A stretch of DNA of 64,000 nt from Halopelagius longus (GTDB taxonomy: Archaea; Halobacteriota; Halobacteria; Halobacteriales; Haloferacaceae): NCBI RefSeq assembly GCF_900100875.1, contig NZ_FNKQ01000005.1, positions 1 to 64,000 of the forward strand, given 5' to 3'. A program made the translations under genes and the position numbers. Each line of letters starts with the position of its first letter. Position 1 is the first letter of the stretch. Positions 34,078 through 43,046 of this stretch are shown piece after piece. The notes beneath the pieces were generated by a model, which did not search any database, had not been told where the DNA came from, and saw only the letters and a program-made list of their open reading frames with translations.

Positions 34078-37000
34078 ATGTCAACGTCTGCCGACCAGGA
34101 GAGGCTCCACCGACCGACAGACTTGCGCGTCGAGTTCGAGGCCGCGCCCGAGAACGTCGACCCGACCGAGTCGCCGCGGTTCTCGTGGCGCCTCGCGACC
34201 GACGACCGGGGCGCCACGCAACGAGCCTACCGACTCGTCGTCGGCCGGGACCGCGACGCCGTCGCCGCCGGTCGCGGAACGCTCTGGGACTCCGGCCGCG
34301 TCGAGTCGGGGCGCGCGACCAACGTCGACTACGACGGTCCGACCCTCGGCGCCGACGAGACCTACTACTGGTCGGTGAAGGTGTGGACCGCCGACCGCGA
34401 GACGGAGTGGGCCGAACCGGCGCGGTTCGCGACGGCGTTGGACCCCGAGAGTTGGCGGGGCGAGTGGATCGCCCACCAACCCGGCGAAGGCGACACGAAC
34501 GGCTGGCGGAGCCAGTGGCGCAGTCCGGACGAGAACGGCGACGAGTGGGTGGAGGTTGACTTGGGCGAGTCCCGCGATATCTCCGCTATTTCCCTCTACG
34601 GGACCGAACCCGTCGACATCGTCAGGACGCCGGACGACACCGCGGTTACGATCTCGTGGTCGGAGAACCCCATCGAGGGGTTCGGATTCCCCGACGCTTA
34701 CCGAGTCGAGGTGGCCGACGACCCCGACTTCGGCGACGCGACGGTCGTCGCAGAAGTCGAGTTCGAAGACGACGACACGGAGGAGGAACCGGAGGGCGTC
34801 CCCGACGAGAGCGTTCCCGTCGAGACCCACGACGGCCTCGACGTCAGCGGTCGATACGTCCGGGTCACGGCGACCGACCTCTTCGAGGTCACCCCCTCGA
34901 CGTGGGACACGTCTCACATCCGCAGCGACGACCGGCGCGTCGTGGCGGCCAGCGCGTGGGAGTGCTTCGCGCTCGCCGCCCTCTCAGTGGAAGGTCCCGA
35001 CGGAGCCGAACTCGCGACCGACAGCTTCGTCGAGGCGTCCTCGTCGTTCGAAACCGACACGTGGGGCCGCGACCACTTGGTGAACGGACGGACGGAGTCA
35101 CAGACCGGCTCCACGTCGCCGCTCCTCCGGACGGAGTTCGACCTCGACAAACCCGTCCGTTCGGCGCGGATGCACGTCGCCGCCGTCGGCTACGGCGAAC
35201 TGCACGTCAACGGCGACCGGGTCGGCGACCGAAAACTCGACCCGGCGTGGACGGACTACGAACAGCGCGTCCTCTACACGAGTCACGACCTCACCGACCG
35301 ACTCCGCGAGGGTTCGAACGCCGTCGGCCTCTGGCTCGGTCGCGGGTGGTTCGCAAAGAGCAGTTCCTACTGGGTCAACGACGGTTCACCGCGCGCCCGC
35401 GCGGTACTCACAGTGGAGTTCGAAGACGGGACGACGCGGCGTATCGCGACCAACGCGGACTGGAAGGCGGCGGACAGCCCGATTCTCGCGAACGACATCT
35501 ACGACGGCGAGACGTACGACGCCCGACGGGAGGAGGACGGCTGGCGTACCCCCGAGTACGACGCGTCGTCGTGGGAGAACGCGACCGTCGTCGATGCCCC
35601 CGGCGGGACGCTTCGCCCGGAACGCATCGAACCGATGCGGGTCGTCGACACCTTCGACGTCGAGGCGGTCCACGACCGTCCGGAGGGTCCGATTCTCGAC
35701 TTCGGCCAGAATCTCACCGGGTGGGTGGAACTGCGTATCGACGACCCCGACGCGGGCGACGAGGTGACCGTCCGCCACGCGGAGGCACTCACCGAGGACG
35801 GCGACCTCTCTACGACCGACCTCCGGACGGCCGACGCGACGGACACGTACGTCGCCCGCGGCGAGGCGACGGAGACGTACGAACCGCGCTTCACGTACCA
35901 CGGCTTCCGGTACGCGCAGGTGACGGGCTACCCCGGCGAGTTCGACCCGGAGGCGGTGACCGCGAAGGCCGTTCACACGGCGATGGACCGACGGGGGGAG
36001 TTCGCCTGCTCGAACGAGGAACTGAACCAACTCCAGCACAACGCCGTCTGGGGGCTCCGCAGCAACACGCACTCGATTCCGGAGGACTGCCCCCAACGCG
36101 ACGAGCGCTTCGGGTGGACGGGAGACGCCCACATCTCCACCCGGTCGCTGCTCTTCAACTTCGACGCCGTCCGCTTCGACGAGAAGTGGGCCCGCGACCA
36201 CGACGACGTCGCCACGGAGATGGGCTACGTCCCCGACGTCATCCCCAACAAGGCCGTCGAGGACCCCGCGGACCCCACGTGGTCCATCACGCGCGTGGTG
36301 GTCCCGTGGTACCTCTACCTGCACGACGGCGACGAGGGAATCCTCCGCGAGCAGTACGAGGGGATGCGCGAGTACGTCGATTACTGGTACGAGAACACCG
36401 AGGACGGCATCCTCCCCGACGACTACGGGAAGTTCGGCGACTGGCTGGCCTTCGAGAACACCGACGGGCGCCGCGGACTGCCTCACCACCTGTACAACAC
36501 CGCCTTCCTCTATCAGGTCGTGGACACCTTCGCCAAGGTCGCCCGTGTGCTCGGTAACGAGACGGACGCCGAGAGCTACCGCGAACGCGCCGAGCACGTC
36601 GCAGACGCCTTCAACGACCGCTACTTCGACCCCGAATCGGGGACGTACGGTCCGGGGACCCAGTCCTCGTACGCCGTCCCGTTGTTCCTCGGGATGGTGC
36701 CCGACGACCACGTCGACCGCGTCGCCGAGAACCTCGCCGAGAAGGTTCGCTCCGACGGCGGGAAGCTCAGAACCGGCTTCCTCGGGACGCGACCGCTGAT
36801 ACACACGCTGGCGACCCACGGCTACGCCGACCTGGCGTATCGGGTCGTCAGCCAACCCGAACAGCCCGGGTGGGTGTACATGGTCCGCAACGACGCGACG
36901 ACGATGTGGGAGCGGTGGAACTCTGACGAGAGCGTCGGGTCCGGCATGAACTCGCTGAACCACTCGCCGTTCACGCACGTCTCGGAGTTCTTCTACGAGG

Positions 37001-37347
37001 TGCTCGCCGGGATTCGACTCGGCGACCGGCCGATCACCGACCACGTGACTATCGCGCCGTCGATGGTCGAGGACCTCGATTGGGTGTCGGCGAGCGTCGA
37101 GGCGCAAACCGGCGAACTGTCGGTCGATTGGGAGCGCGACGGCGAAGGCGAGTACGAACTGTCGGTGACCGTCCCGTGGAACGGCCGAGCGACGGTCCGA
37201 CTCCCCGACGCGGCCGAGAGCACGGTGACCGAATCGGACGTCCGACTGTCCGAGGGCGCGCCCGACGGCATCCTCTCGGTCGAACGCGACGGCGACGACG
37301 TCGTCGTCGAAGTCGGCGCGGGGGAGTACGGGTTCGTCGTCGAATAA
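34078..37347 (+). CDS. Alpha-L-rhamnosidase, glycoside hydrolase family 78
   Basis: Encodes 1089 residues. N-terminal beta domains (HRPTDLRVEFEAAPENVD; YYWSVKVWTAD) are typical of bacterial-type GH78 enzymes; residues about 150-330 hold an inserted sandwich (WVEVDLGESRDISAISLYGT) resembling an F5/8 carbohydrate-binding fold. The catalytic (alpha/alpha)6 barrel carries EDCPQRDERFGWTGDAH with the probable acid Glu676, and TMWERW with the probable base Glu945, then the C-terminal sandwich. There is no signal peptide, so rhamnose would be released inside the cell from imported rhamnosides. A TTACCTTATCATA promoter element precedes the ATG by about 25 bases. Confidence 0.93.
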   Translation: MSTSADQERLHRPTDLRVEFEAAPENVDPTESPRFSWRLATDDRGATQRAYRLVVGRDRDAVAAGRGTLWDSGRVESGRATNVDYDGPTLGADETYYWSVKVWTADRETEWAEPARFATALDPESWRGEWIAHQPGEGDTNGWRSQWRSPDENGDEWVEVDLGESRDISAISLYGTEPVDIVRTPDDTAVTISWSENPIEGFGFPDAYRVEVADDPDFGDATVVAEVEFEDDDTEEEPEGVPDESVPVETHDGLDVSGRYVRVTATDLFEVTPSTWDTSHIRSDDRRVVAASAWECFALAALSVEGPDGAELATDSFVEASSSFETDTWGRDHLVNGRTESQTGSTSPLLRTEFDLDKPVRSARMHVAAVGYGELHVNGDRVGDRKLDPAWTDYEQRVLYTSHDLTDRLREGSNAVGLWLGRGWFAKSSSYWVNDGSPRARAVLTVEFEDGTTRRIATNADWKAADSPILANDIYDGETYDARREEDGWRTPEYDASSWENATVVDAPGGTLRPERIEPMRVVDTFDVEAVHDRPEGPILDFGQNLTGWVELRIDDPDAGDEVTVRHAEALTEDGDLSTTDLRTADATDTYVARGEATETYEPRFTYHGFRYAQVTGYPGEFDPEAVTAKAVHTAMDRRGEFACSNEELNQLQHNAVWGLRSNTHSIPEDCPQRDERFGWTGDAHISTRSLLFNFDAVRFDEKWARDHDDVATEMGYVPDVIPNKAVEDPADPTWSITRVVVPWYLYLHDGDEGILREQYEGMREYVDYWYENTEDGILPDDYGKFGDWLAFENTDGRRGLPHHLYNTAFLYQVVDTFAKVARVLGNETDAESYRERAEHVADAFNDRYFDPESGTYGPGTQSSYAVPLFLGMVPDDHVDRVAENLAEKVRSDGGKLRTGFLGTRPLIHTLATHGYADLAYRVVSQPEQPGWVYMVRNDATTMWERWNSDESVGSGMNSLNHSPFTHVSEFFYEVLAGIRLGDRPITDHVTIAPSMVEDLDWVSASVEAQTGELSVDWERDGEGEYELSVTVPWNGRATVRLPDAAESTVTESDVRLSEGAPDGILSVERDGDDVVVEVGAGEYGFVVE

Positions 37348-37639
37348 CCCCGCCGCCCCGGCGTTCGAAGTAAGAGAACCGAGACGTGACGGGACGCGGC
37401 TTTCTCCTCGGCGCGTAGCCGACTCGCGTTCGTCCGCACCTGACTGTCCTACTGGTTTCCGGTAATACCGAAGAGGTTTCCACACGCGCCGGTAACTCCC
37501 GTCATCGCCTCCTTCCGATCGCTCGTAGCCGATACACCGTAGAACAGTCTCGGGTGCTTCGACTCTCCCGTCGTTCGTTCCGTCGGAAGGGTCCGACGAT
37601 GCCGGAATACTTTTTGACTATAACCATCATGTGTTACGT

Positions 37640-38398
37640 ATGAGTGACACGGCGCCGATTAAGGCTGTGAAGATCGCCTTCGAGATAATCGACCTCCTCC
37701 GGGAACTCGACGGGGCGGGCGTCTCGGAGGTGGCCCAGCGGTTGGAGAAACCGACGAGTACCGTCCACGACCACCTCCGGACGCTCGAAGGCGAGGGATA
37801 CCTCGTCAAGGAGGGCAGTACGTACCACGTGAGCACTCGGTTCCTCCAACTCGGCGACCAAGCGCGGTCCAGAAAGAAGGTGTTCAACGTTGCCCGCCCC
37901 GAGATAGACGACCTCGCGCAGGCGACCGGCGAGCACGCGAATCTCATGATCGAGGAACACGGGCTCGGCGTCTTTCTGTACCGCTCTCGGGGACAAGACG
38001 CCGTCCAGTTGGACACCCACGACGGGATGCGCGTCCCCCTGCAGACGACTGCGCTCGGAAAGACCATCATGGCCCATCGGCCGCGCGAGGAGGTCGAAGC
38101 CATACTGGACCGACACGGCCTCCCGGAGGTGACGTCCAGTACCATCTCGGACCGAGCGGAGCTTTTCGACACCCTCGAACAAGTACGAGAGCGAGGGTAC
38201 GCCTACGACGACGAGGAACGCGTCAAGGGGATGCGGTGCGTCGCAGCGCCGATACTGGACGAGGAGGACTACGCTATCGCGGCCGTGAGCGTCTCCGGCC
38301 CGAAGAGCCGAATGCGAAAGGAGCGGTTCACGACAGAGGTCCCCGAGCAGATTCTCCGGAGTGCGAACGTCATCGAGGTGAACCTCACGTACTCCTGA
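37640..38398 (+). CDS. IclR-family transcriptional regulator
   Basis: Encodes 252 residues. Winged helix: VKIAFEIIDLLRELDGAG, then VAQRLEKPTSTVHDHLRTLE; effector domain from about residue 80 (GEHANLMIEEHGLGVFLY, VPLQTTALGKTIMAHRP, APILDEEDYAIAAVSVSGP). It differs in sequence from the IclR at 25602. It lies between the rhamnosidase and the FAH hydrolase, so it is the likelier direct regulator of the rhamnose genes, responding to a sugar-acid intermediate; that is inference from place. A GACTATAACC promoter element precedes the ATG at 37640. Confidence 0.9.
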   Translation: MSDTAPIKAVKIAFEIIDLLRELDGAGVSEVAQRLEKPTSTVHDHLRTLEGEGYLVKEGSTYHVSTRFLQLGDQARSRKKVFNVARPEIDDLAQATGEHANLMIEEHGLGVFLYRSRGQDAVQLDTHDGMRVPLQTTALGKTIMAHRPREEVEAILDRHGLPEVTSSTISDRAELFDTLEQVRERGYAYDDEERVKGMRCVAAPILDEEDYAIAAVSVSGPKSRMRKERFTTEVPEQILRSANVIEVNLTYS

Positions 38399-38448
38399 CT
38401 CCCGCCGAAGCACAACAATTAGGTACCGTCCCCCGTCACTGACAGTCG

Positions 38449-39297
38449 ATGCAGCTCGTTCGATACACGACCGGCGGAGCCCCCCAGTGGGGAGTTCGCC
38501 GCGACGACGAGGTAGTACCGCTGACCGGCCTCCGCGAAGACGTCTCCTACCAGCAGTTGACCAGCCCCGGCTTCCTCCGCGTCGTCGAAGACGCCGTGGA
38601 CGCCGCCGAGGACAGGGCGATTCCGGAGTCGGAGGCGAAACTGCTCGCGCCCGTCCCCCGTCCGGGGAAGATAGTCTGCGTCGGGCTCAACTACCACGAC
38701 CACGCGGAGGAACAGGACAAAGAGGTCCCGGAGCGACCGCTCCTGTTCGGGAAGGCGGGCGCGGCGGTCACCAACCCCGGCGACCCCATCGTCCACCCCG
38801 ACGCCGTCGAACAGGTGGACTACGAGGTGGAACTCGGCGTCGTCATCGGGAAGACGGCGAAGAAGGTGTCCGCCGACGAGGCACTGGAGTACGTCGCCGG
38901 CTACACGGCGGTAAACGACGTCAGCGCGCGCGACGCCCAGTTCGAGGACGAGCAGTTCTTCCGCGGGAAGAGCTACGACACGTTCGCCCCGATGGGGCCG
39001 ACGCTCGTTCCCCAACGCGACCTGAACCCGAACGAGTTGGACGTCGCCTGCCGCGTCAACGGCGAGACGAAGCAGGAGTCGTCCACCGAGGAGTTCATCT
39101 TCGACGTCGAGGAACTCGTCGAGTACATCAGCGGAATCACCACCCTCCGACCGGGCGACGTCATCTCGACGGGGACGCCGGGCGGCGTCGGTATCTTCCG
39201 CGACCCGCCGGAACTCCTCGAACCCGGCGACACCGTCGACGTCGAAATCGAGGGCATCGGAACGCTGACGAACTCCGTCGCCGCGGAGCAGCGGTAG
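38449..39297 (+). CDS. FAH-family hydrolase, probable 2,4-diketo-3-deoxy-L-rhamnonate hydrolase
   Basis: Encodes 282 residues of the fumarylacetoacetate hydrolase family. Conserved blocks: KIVCVGLNYHDHAEE, VDYEVELGVVIGKTAKKVS with metal-binding acids, NDVSARDAQ, KSYDTFAPMGPTLV and STGTPGGVGIFRDPP. Family members cleave C-C bonds of diketo acids or act on keto acids. In the diketo-hydrolase rhamnose pathway such an enzyme splits 2,4-diketo-3-deoxy-L-rhamnonate to pyruvate and L-lactate, which fits the rhamnosidase, dehydratase and lactate-oxidising genes nearby. Acylpyruvase or another keto-acid role cannot be excluded. Confidence 0.86.
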   Translation: MQLVRYTTGGAPQWGVRRDDEVVPLTGLREDVSYQQLTSPGFLRVVEDAVDAAEDRAIPESEAKLLAPVPRPGKIVCVGLNYHDHAEEQDKEVPERPLLFGKAGAAVTNPGDPIVHPDAVEQVDYEVELGVVIGKTAKKVSADEALEYVAGYTAVNDVSARDAQFEDEQFFRGKSYDTFAPMGPTLVPQRDLNPNELDVACRVNGETKQESSTEEFIFDVEELVEYISGITTLRPGDVISTGTPGGVGIFRDPPELLEPGDTVDVEIEGIGTLTNSVAAEQR

Positions 39298-39366
39298 CCC
39301 GCGGTTCGCGGCCGGCGGGCGGCCGTTCATGCATCTATTTGTGGGAGAGGTCGCTACCGTTCGTCC

Positions 39367-40164
39367 ATGACGACGCAGTCAGACGACCGTTTAGCGGGAC
39401 AGCACATCGTCGTTACCGGCGGTGCGCGGGGAATCGGCCGAGGTATCGCCGTCAGATGTGCGCGGGCGGGTGCCGACGTCTCTCTCTTCGATACGAAACC
39501 GGACGTCGCCGCCGAGACTGCGGCGCAGGTTCGTCAAACGGGGAACGAAGCGGCGGTGTACGACGTCGACGTGACGGACCGCTCGTCCGTCGAAACCGCC
39601 GTCGAAGCGGCGTCGAACGAACTCGGACGGATAACCGGACTGGTGAACAACGCGGGTGTCCAGCAGGCGGTTCCCCTGTTGGAGACGACGGAGGAGGCGT
39701 GGGACGCCCACTTCGACGTGAACGCCAAGGGAACGTTTCTCGTCTCGAAGACCGTCGCGCGAGCGATGGTCGAGGCGGACACCGCCGGGAGCATCGTAAA
39801 CGTCTCCTCGGTGGGCGCGGAGCGACCGTTCGAGGGTCAGGGAGCGTACGGTGCCTCGAAGGCGGCGGTCCTCGCGTTCACCACCGTCCTCGCGAAGGAA
39901 CTGAGCGACCACGGAATCACGGTCAACGCCATCAAGCCCGGAACCGTCGAGACGCCGATGGTGGAGGAGTGGCTCGCGGAGCACGCCGACCAGTCGGCGA
40001 AGTCGCCCGACGAGGTTCTCTCGGAGGCGCTCGACGACCACATCCTCGACCGAATCGGGCAACCCGAGGAAGTCGGTCACGTCGCCGTCCTTCTGCTCTC
40101 CGAGGAGGGCGACTGGATTACGGGGGAGTCCATCGCCGTCGACGGGGGCTACCTCAAAGGCTAA
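39367..40164 (+). CDS. Short-chain dehydrogenase/reductase, candidate L-rhamnose pathway dehydrogenase
   Basis: Encodes 265 residues, a classical SDR. TGGARGIGRG binds the cofactor, NNAG stabilises the central sheet, NVSSVG carries the catalytic serine and YGASKAAV the Tyr/Lys pair. An aspartate after the second strand (FDTKPD) favours NAD over NADP. SDRs act in the rhamnose pathway both as L-rhamnose 1-dehydrogenase and as 2-keto-3-deoxy-L-rhamnonate dehydrogenase; position just after the FAH hydrolase supports one of these. Which step it performs is not determinable here. Confidence 0.9.
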   Translation: MTTQSDDRLAGQHIVVTGGARGIGRGIAVRCARAGADVSLFDTKPDVAAETAAQVRQTGNEAAVYDVDVTDRSSVETAVEAASNELGRITGLVNNAGVQQAVPLLETTEEAWDAHFDVNAKGTFLVSKTVARAMVEADTAGSIVNVSSVGAERPFEGQGAYGASKAAVLAFTTVLAKELSDHGITVNAIKPGTVETPMVEEWLAEHADQSAKSPDEVLSEALDDHILDRIGQPEEVGHVAVLLLSEEGDWITGESIAVDGGYLKG

Positions 40165-40294
40165 CCGACCCCGACTCACGGGTTGCGCGTTCGAACGGCT
40201 GAATCCGACATTACCGGAACGGGTGTCTCACCGGCTACGGTCCGCGCGGACGGAACCGCCGTGGGTTAGAGACTCTCGCATCTCGGCGGTCAGA

Positions 40295-41263
40295 CTACTC
40301 GTCTCCTGAAGGCGTTACCGTGTGACTGAGCGTTCCGATTCCGTCGACCTCCAGTTCGATCGTATCGCCGGGTTCGATCCATCGGTCGAGGTCCAGACAG
40401 CACCCGCCGGGGACCGTTCCGCAACCGAGGATATCTCCCGGGTGCAGCGTTTCGTCTCTCGATGCGTACTCGATCATCTCCCCCCACGAGTGGTACATCT
40501 CAGAGAGACTCCCGGACATCCACCGGTCGCCGTTGACTCGCGCTCGGACCGCCGCACCGTCCGCCTCGAACGCGTCGGACGTGACGAGATACGGGCCGAA
40601 TCCGTTGGCGAAGTCCTTCCCTTTCGCCGGTCCGAGCGGCATCTCCATCTCTCGGAACTGCGTGTCCCGCGCGGTGAAATCGTTGAAAATCGTGAAGCCG
40701 GCGACGTGGTCCATGGCGTCCTCGGCGTCGATGTTCTCGCCGGGCGACCCGATGATCGCCGCGACTTCGAGCTCGAAGTCGAGCTTGTTCTCCCACGCGG
40801 GCCACGGTACGTCGGCGCCCGGACGGACGACGCTATCCGGATTCCCCTTGTAGTAGACGGGGATGTCGTACCATACGTCGGGCTTCTCGACGTGGTCGGC
40901 GTGCCCCTCGAAGACGGAGAAGTCCCGAATCGAGTTCGGCCGCGGAAGCGGACTGAGCAGTCGCACCTCGTCTTCGTCGTACCTGACCCGCGCTCCGTCG
41001 GGCGCCCGAACGTCGTCCCCTCGGGGGATATCCGCGTCGAGAACGGTTCGCGCGGCGTCGATAGCGTCGTCTCCCACCCGAAGGAGTTCGAGGGCGTCGG
41101 GCGGCACGATACTCCTCGCACGTTCGGTCGGTTTCGGGGTCCCCTCGGCGTCGAGGACGTACGAATAGCCGGCCGTAACGTCCAGCAACGACGCCTCGTC
41201 TACCACGCCGACGCGTCGGAACCGACCGACATCGGTCTCTACCTCGAAGGTTGCGAGTTTCAT
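40295..41263 (-). CDS. FAH-family hydrolase (fumarylacetoacetase-like), second copy type
   Basis: Encodes 322 residues, longer than and distinct from the FAH protein at 38449. It has an N-terminal domain of about 100 residues, then PLPRPNSIRDFSVFEGH, YYKGNPDSVVRPG, NKLDFELEVAAIIGSPGENI with metal-binding acids, NDFTARDTQF, and ILGCGTVPGGCC. That layout is shared with fumarylacetoacetases and 2-keto-acid hydrolases of aromatic or sugar-acid breakdown. Its ATG overlaps the cyclase stop by four bases (ATGA at 41260-41263), so the two act in one pathway. The substrate is unknown. Confidence 0.87.
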   Translation of the reverse strand: MKLATFEVETDVGRFRRVGVVDEASLLDVTAGYSYVLDAEGTPKPTERARSIVPPDALELLRVGDDAIDAARTVLDADIPRGDDVRAPDGARVRYDEDEVRLLSPLPRPNSIRDFSVFEGHADHVEKPDVWYDIPVYYKGNPDSVVRPGADVPWPAWENKLDFELEVAAIIGSPGENIDAEDAMDHVAGFTIFNDFTARDTQFREMEMPLGPAKGKDFANGFGPYLVTSDAFEADGAAVRARVNGDRWMSGSLSEMYHSWGEMIEYASRDETLHPGDILGCGTVPGGCCLDLDRWIEPGDTIELEVDGIGTLSHTVTPSGDE

Positions 41264-42066
41264 GGTTCCTCGATGACGGCGATCGGTCGAACCCATCCGC
41301 CGCTTCCGTTCTCGATGGACACCGGAATCGCGAGAAGCGGTATCTCGGTGCGTCGCGGGAGGGCGTCGAGGTTCGCCATCTTCTCGATCTGACAGTACTC
41401 CACCTCACGGCCCGCGAAGTGGGCCGGCCACAGTTCGTCGCTGTCCCCCGTCTCCTCGAATCGACGCCCCATCTCGACGAACGGCTTGTCGAACCCGTAG
41501 GCGTCGGTTCCGACCACTTTCACTCCCTGCTCGACGAGGAACTTCGTGCCCTCGGCGCTCATGCCGGGATACTCGGTGAGGTACTCGTGCGTCCCCCACA
41601 ATTCGTCTGCTCCCGTCTGTACGAGCACGATTTCGCCGGCCGAAAGCTCGTGGTCGAGTTCCTCGAGTTGAACTTCGATCTCTTCGGCGCTGATCTCGCT
41701 CCGCGGTTCCTTCCACGTGAAATCGAGGACGACGGCGTTCCCGATCCCCCACGACAACGGCACCTCGTCGATGGTCTTGGCGGGGTCGCCGTCTACCTCC
41801 GGGCCGTAGTGCCACGGTGCGTCCATGTGAGTCGCCGTGTGCGGCGTCGCGGTGAGAAACTCCGCCGCCAACCCGAGTCCGCCGGGGAAGTCTTCGGCGT
41901 CCACGTCGAACCCCTGCTGTCGAAGGGTGGCTGCGAGCGTTTCTGCGCCGTCTTCGTGGTCTTCGTAGTTTATCTCCGGCGGCCACGGTTCGCTCTCGAC
42001 GTCCGCTTCGATGGAGATGCTGAGGTCGAGTATCCGCGCATCTCCGCTTGCCAGTTGACTCCACAT
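41260..42066 (-). CDS. Cyclase-family (kynurenine formamidase-like) metal-dependent hydrolase
   Basis: Encodes 268 residues of the cyclase family. The metal-binding motif appears as ATPHTATHMDAPWHY (HxxTHxDxPxH), followed by VLDFTWKEPR and VLVQTGADELWG. Members hydrolyse formamides or lactone-like ring bonds in aromatic amino-acid and polyketide metabolism. Start: ATG at 42066, about 30 bases after an ACTATAT box on this strand; the frame opens further up at 42120. Coupled by a four-base overlap to the FAH hydrolase downstream, and preceded by the truncated amidohydrolase, it belongs to a partly decayed catabolic operon. Confidence 0.85.
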   Translation of the reverse strand: MWSQLASGDARILDLSISIEADVESEPWPPEINYEDHEDGAETLAATLRQQGFDVDAEDFPGGLGLAAEFLTATPHTATHMDAPWHYGPEVDGDPAKTIDEVPLSWGIGNAVVLDFTWKEPRSEISAEEIEVQLEELDHELSAGEIVLVQTGADELWGTHEYLTEYPGMSAEGTKFLVEQGVKVVGTDAYGFDKPFVEMGRRFEETGDSDELWPAHFAGREVEYCQIEKMANLDALPRRTEIPLLAIPVSIENGSGGWVRPIAVIEEP

Positions 42067-42126
42067 GTCATTTGGTAAACACCGCGGACGCATATAGTTA
42101 TTATTCTCCTCTCGGCGCATCGGGCG

Positions 42127-42699
42127 TTAGGTGAGGAGACTCCGCGCGTTCTCGCCGAGGATGCGCCGCGCTTCTGACTTCGATGCGACGTCGCTGACGG
42201 TAGAGGCGAACCGTCGCGCCTCGCCAGTCGAACGGGGTTCGTACGGCGTGTCCGTCCCGAAGAGTATCTGCGACGACGGGAACACTTCGAGGGCGGCGCG
42301 AAGCGGAGCGGCGTACCCGAAGAACCCCGAGGTGTCGACGTAGATTCGGTCCGTGAGCGTCTGCTCGAAGTCGTCGAAGTCGAGCACCGAGTCCTGTTGA
42401 GGCCACCGATTCGCGTCCAGTTGGACGTGTACCCGCCCGAACATACTCGCGATGTTCCCGCCCAAGTGGTGGTACACGAGGGTGAGGTTCGGATAGCGGT
42501 CCAGAACCCCGTGGTGAATCACCTTACAGAGGCTCTCGCAGAGGGCGACTTCCCGGCCGAAGATGGCGTTCAGCCGATACGCGTCGTCGAGTGCGTCCGG
42601 GTGGACGGAATCGTCGAGTTTCGGGTGGACTAACAGCGGTGCACCCGTTCGGTCCGCAACGTCGAGAACCGGTTCGACCTCCGGGTCGGTGAGGCGGGT
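42127..42699 (-). pseudogene. Amidohydrolase-2 family (ACMSD-like), 5'-truncated remnant
   Basis: The frame encodes about 190 residues matching the C-terminal two thirds of amidohydrolase-2 proteins: VLDVADRTGAPLLVHPKLDD, then VIHHGVLDRYPNLTLVYHH, GGNIASMFGR, YVDTSGFFG and LFGTDTPYEPR with the late catalytic Asp. The N-terminal metal-binding HxH is missing: reading upstream, the frame hits a stop at 42700-42702 with no start codon, where about 140 residues would be expected. An internal GTG at 42522 gives only 131 residues. It is upstream of the cyclase gene on the same strand, so it was probably the first gene of that operon before a deletion or rearrangement. Confidence 0.72.
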
Positions 42700-43046
42700 T
42701 CACCGGGGACGGTGCGTTACAGAGATAGGAGTGTAATCCCGGTGAGGGGCCTCCGATCCGACTCGGACGCGGGGAACGAGAAGGTCCGAGTTTGTCTGTT
42801 TCATCGTCCGGACTCGCGGCGGTAGAACGAGTGTGAGACCGTATCGCGCACTACTGTTCACGAGTTGAAAAGAGAGGAGTGATTTGCGGAAGCCTCGGAA
42901 CTTCGTCGATAGGATGCGGACCATGGCACGACTTCGGTGCGCGACGGCGGTAGAGGCGGTTCGGATCAATATATCAGTTAGACACACTACCTGTCGGACG
43001 GTGGACCACCTGCTATAACGGAACGTCTGTATTGAATTGAGGGGAA
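42700..43046. other. Intergenic stretch at a probable rearrangement point
   Basis: About 350 bases, AT-richer than the flanks, between the abrupt 5' end of the amidohydrolase remnant and the frameshifted regulator. Short open frames on the minus strand have no recognised similarity. It may contain eroded mobile-element sequence, but no inverted repeat or transposase motif is visible. Confidence 0.4.

Noticed and set aside
35386-37485. 699-codon antisense open frame across the rhamnosidase
   Set aside because: No recognisable motif; caused by codon bias of the GH78 gene on the other strand.
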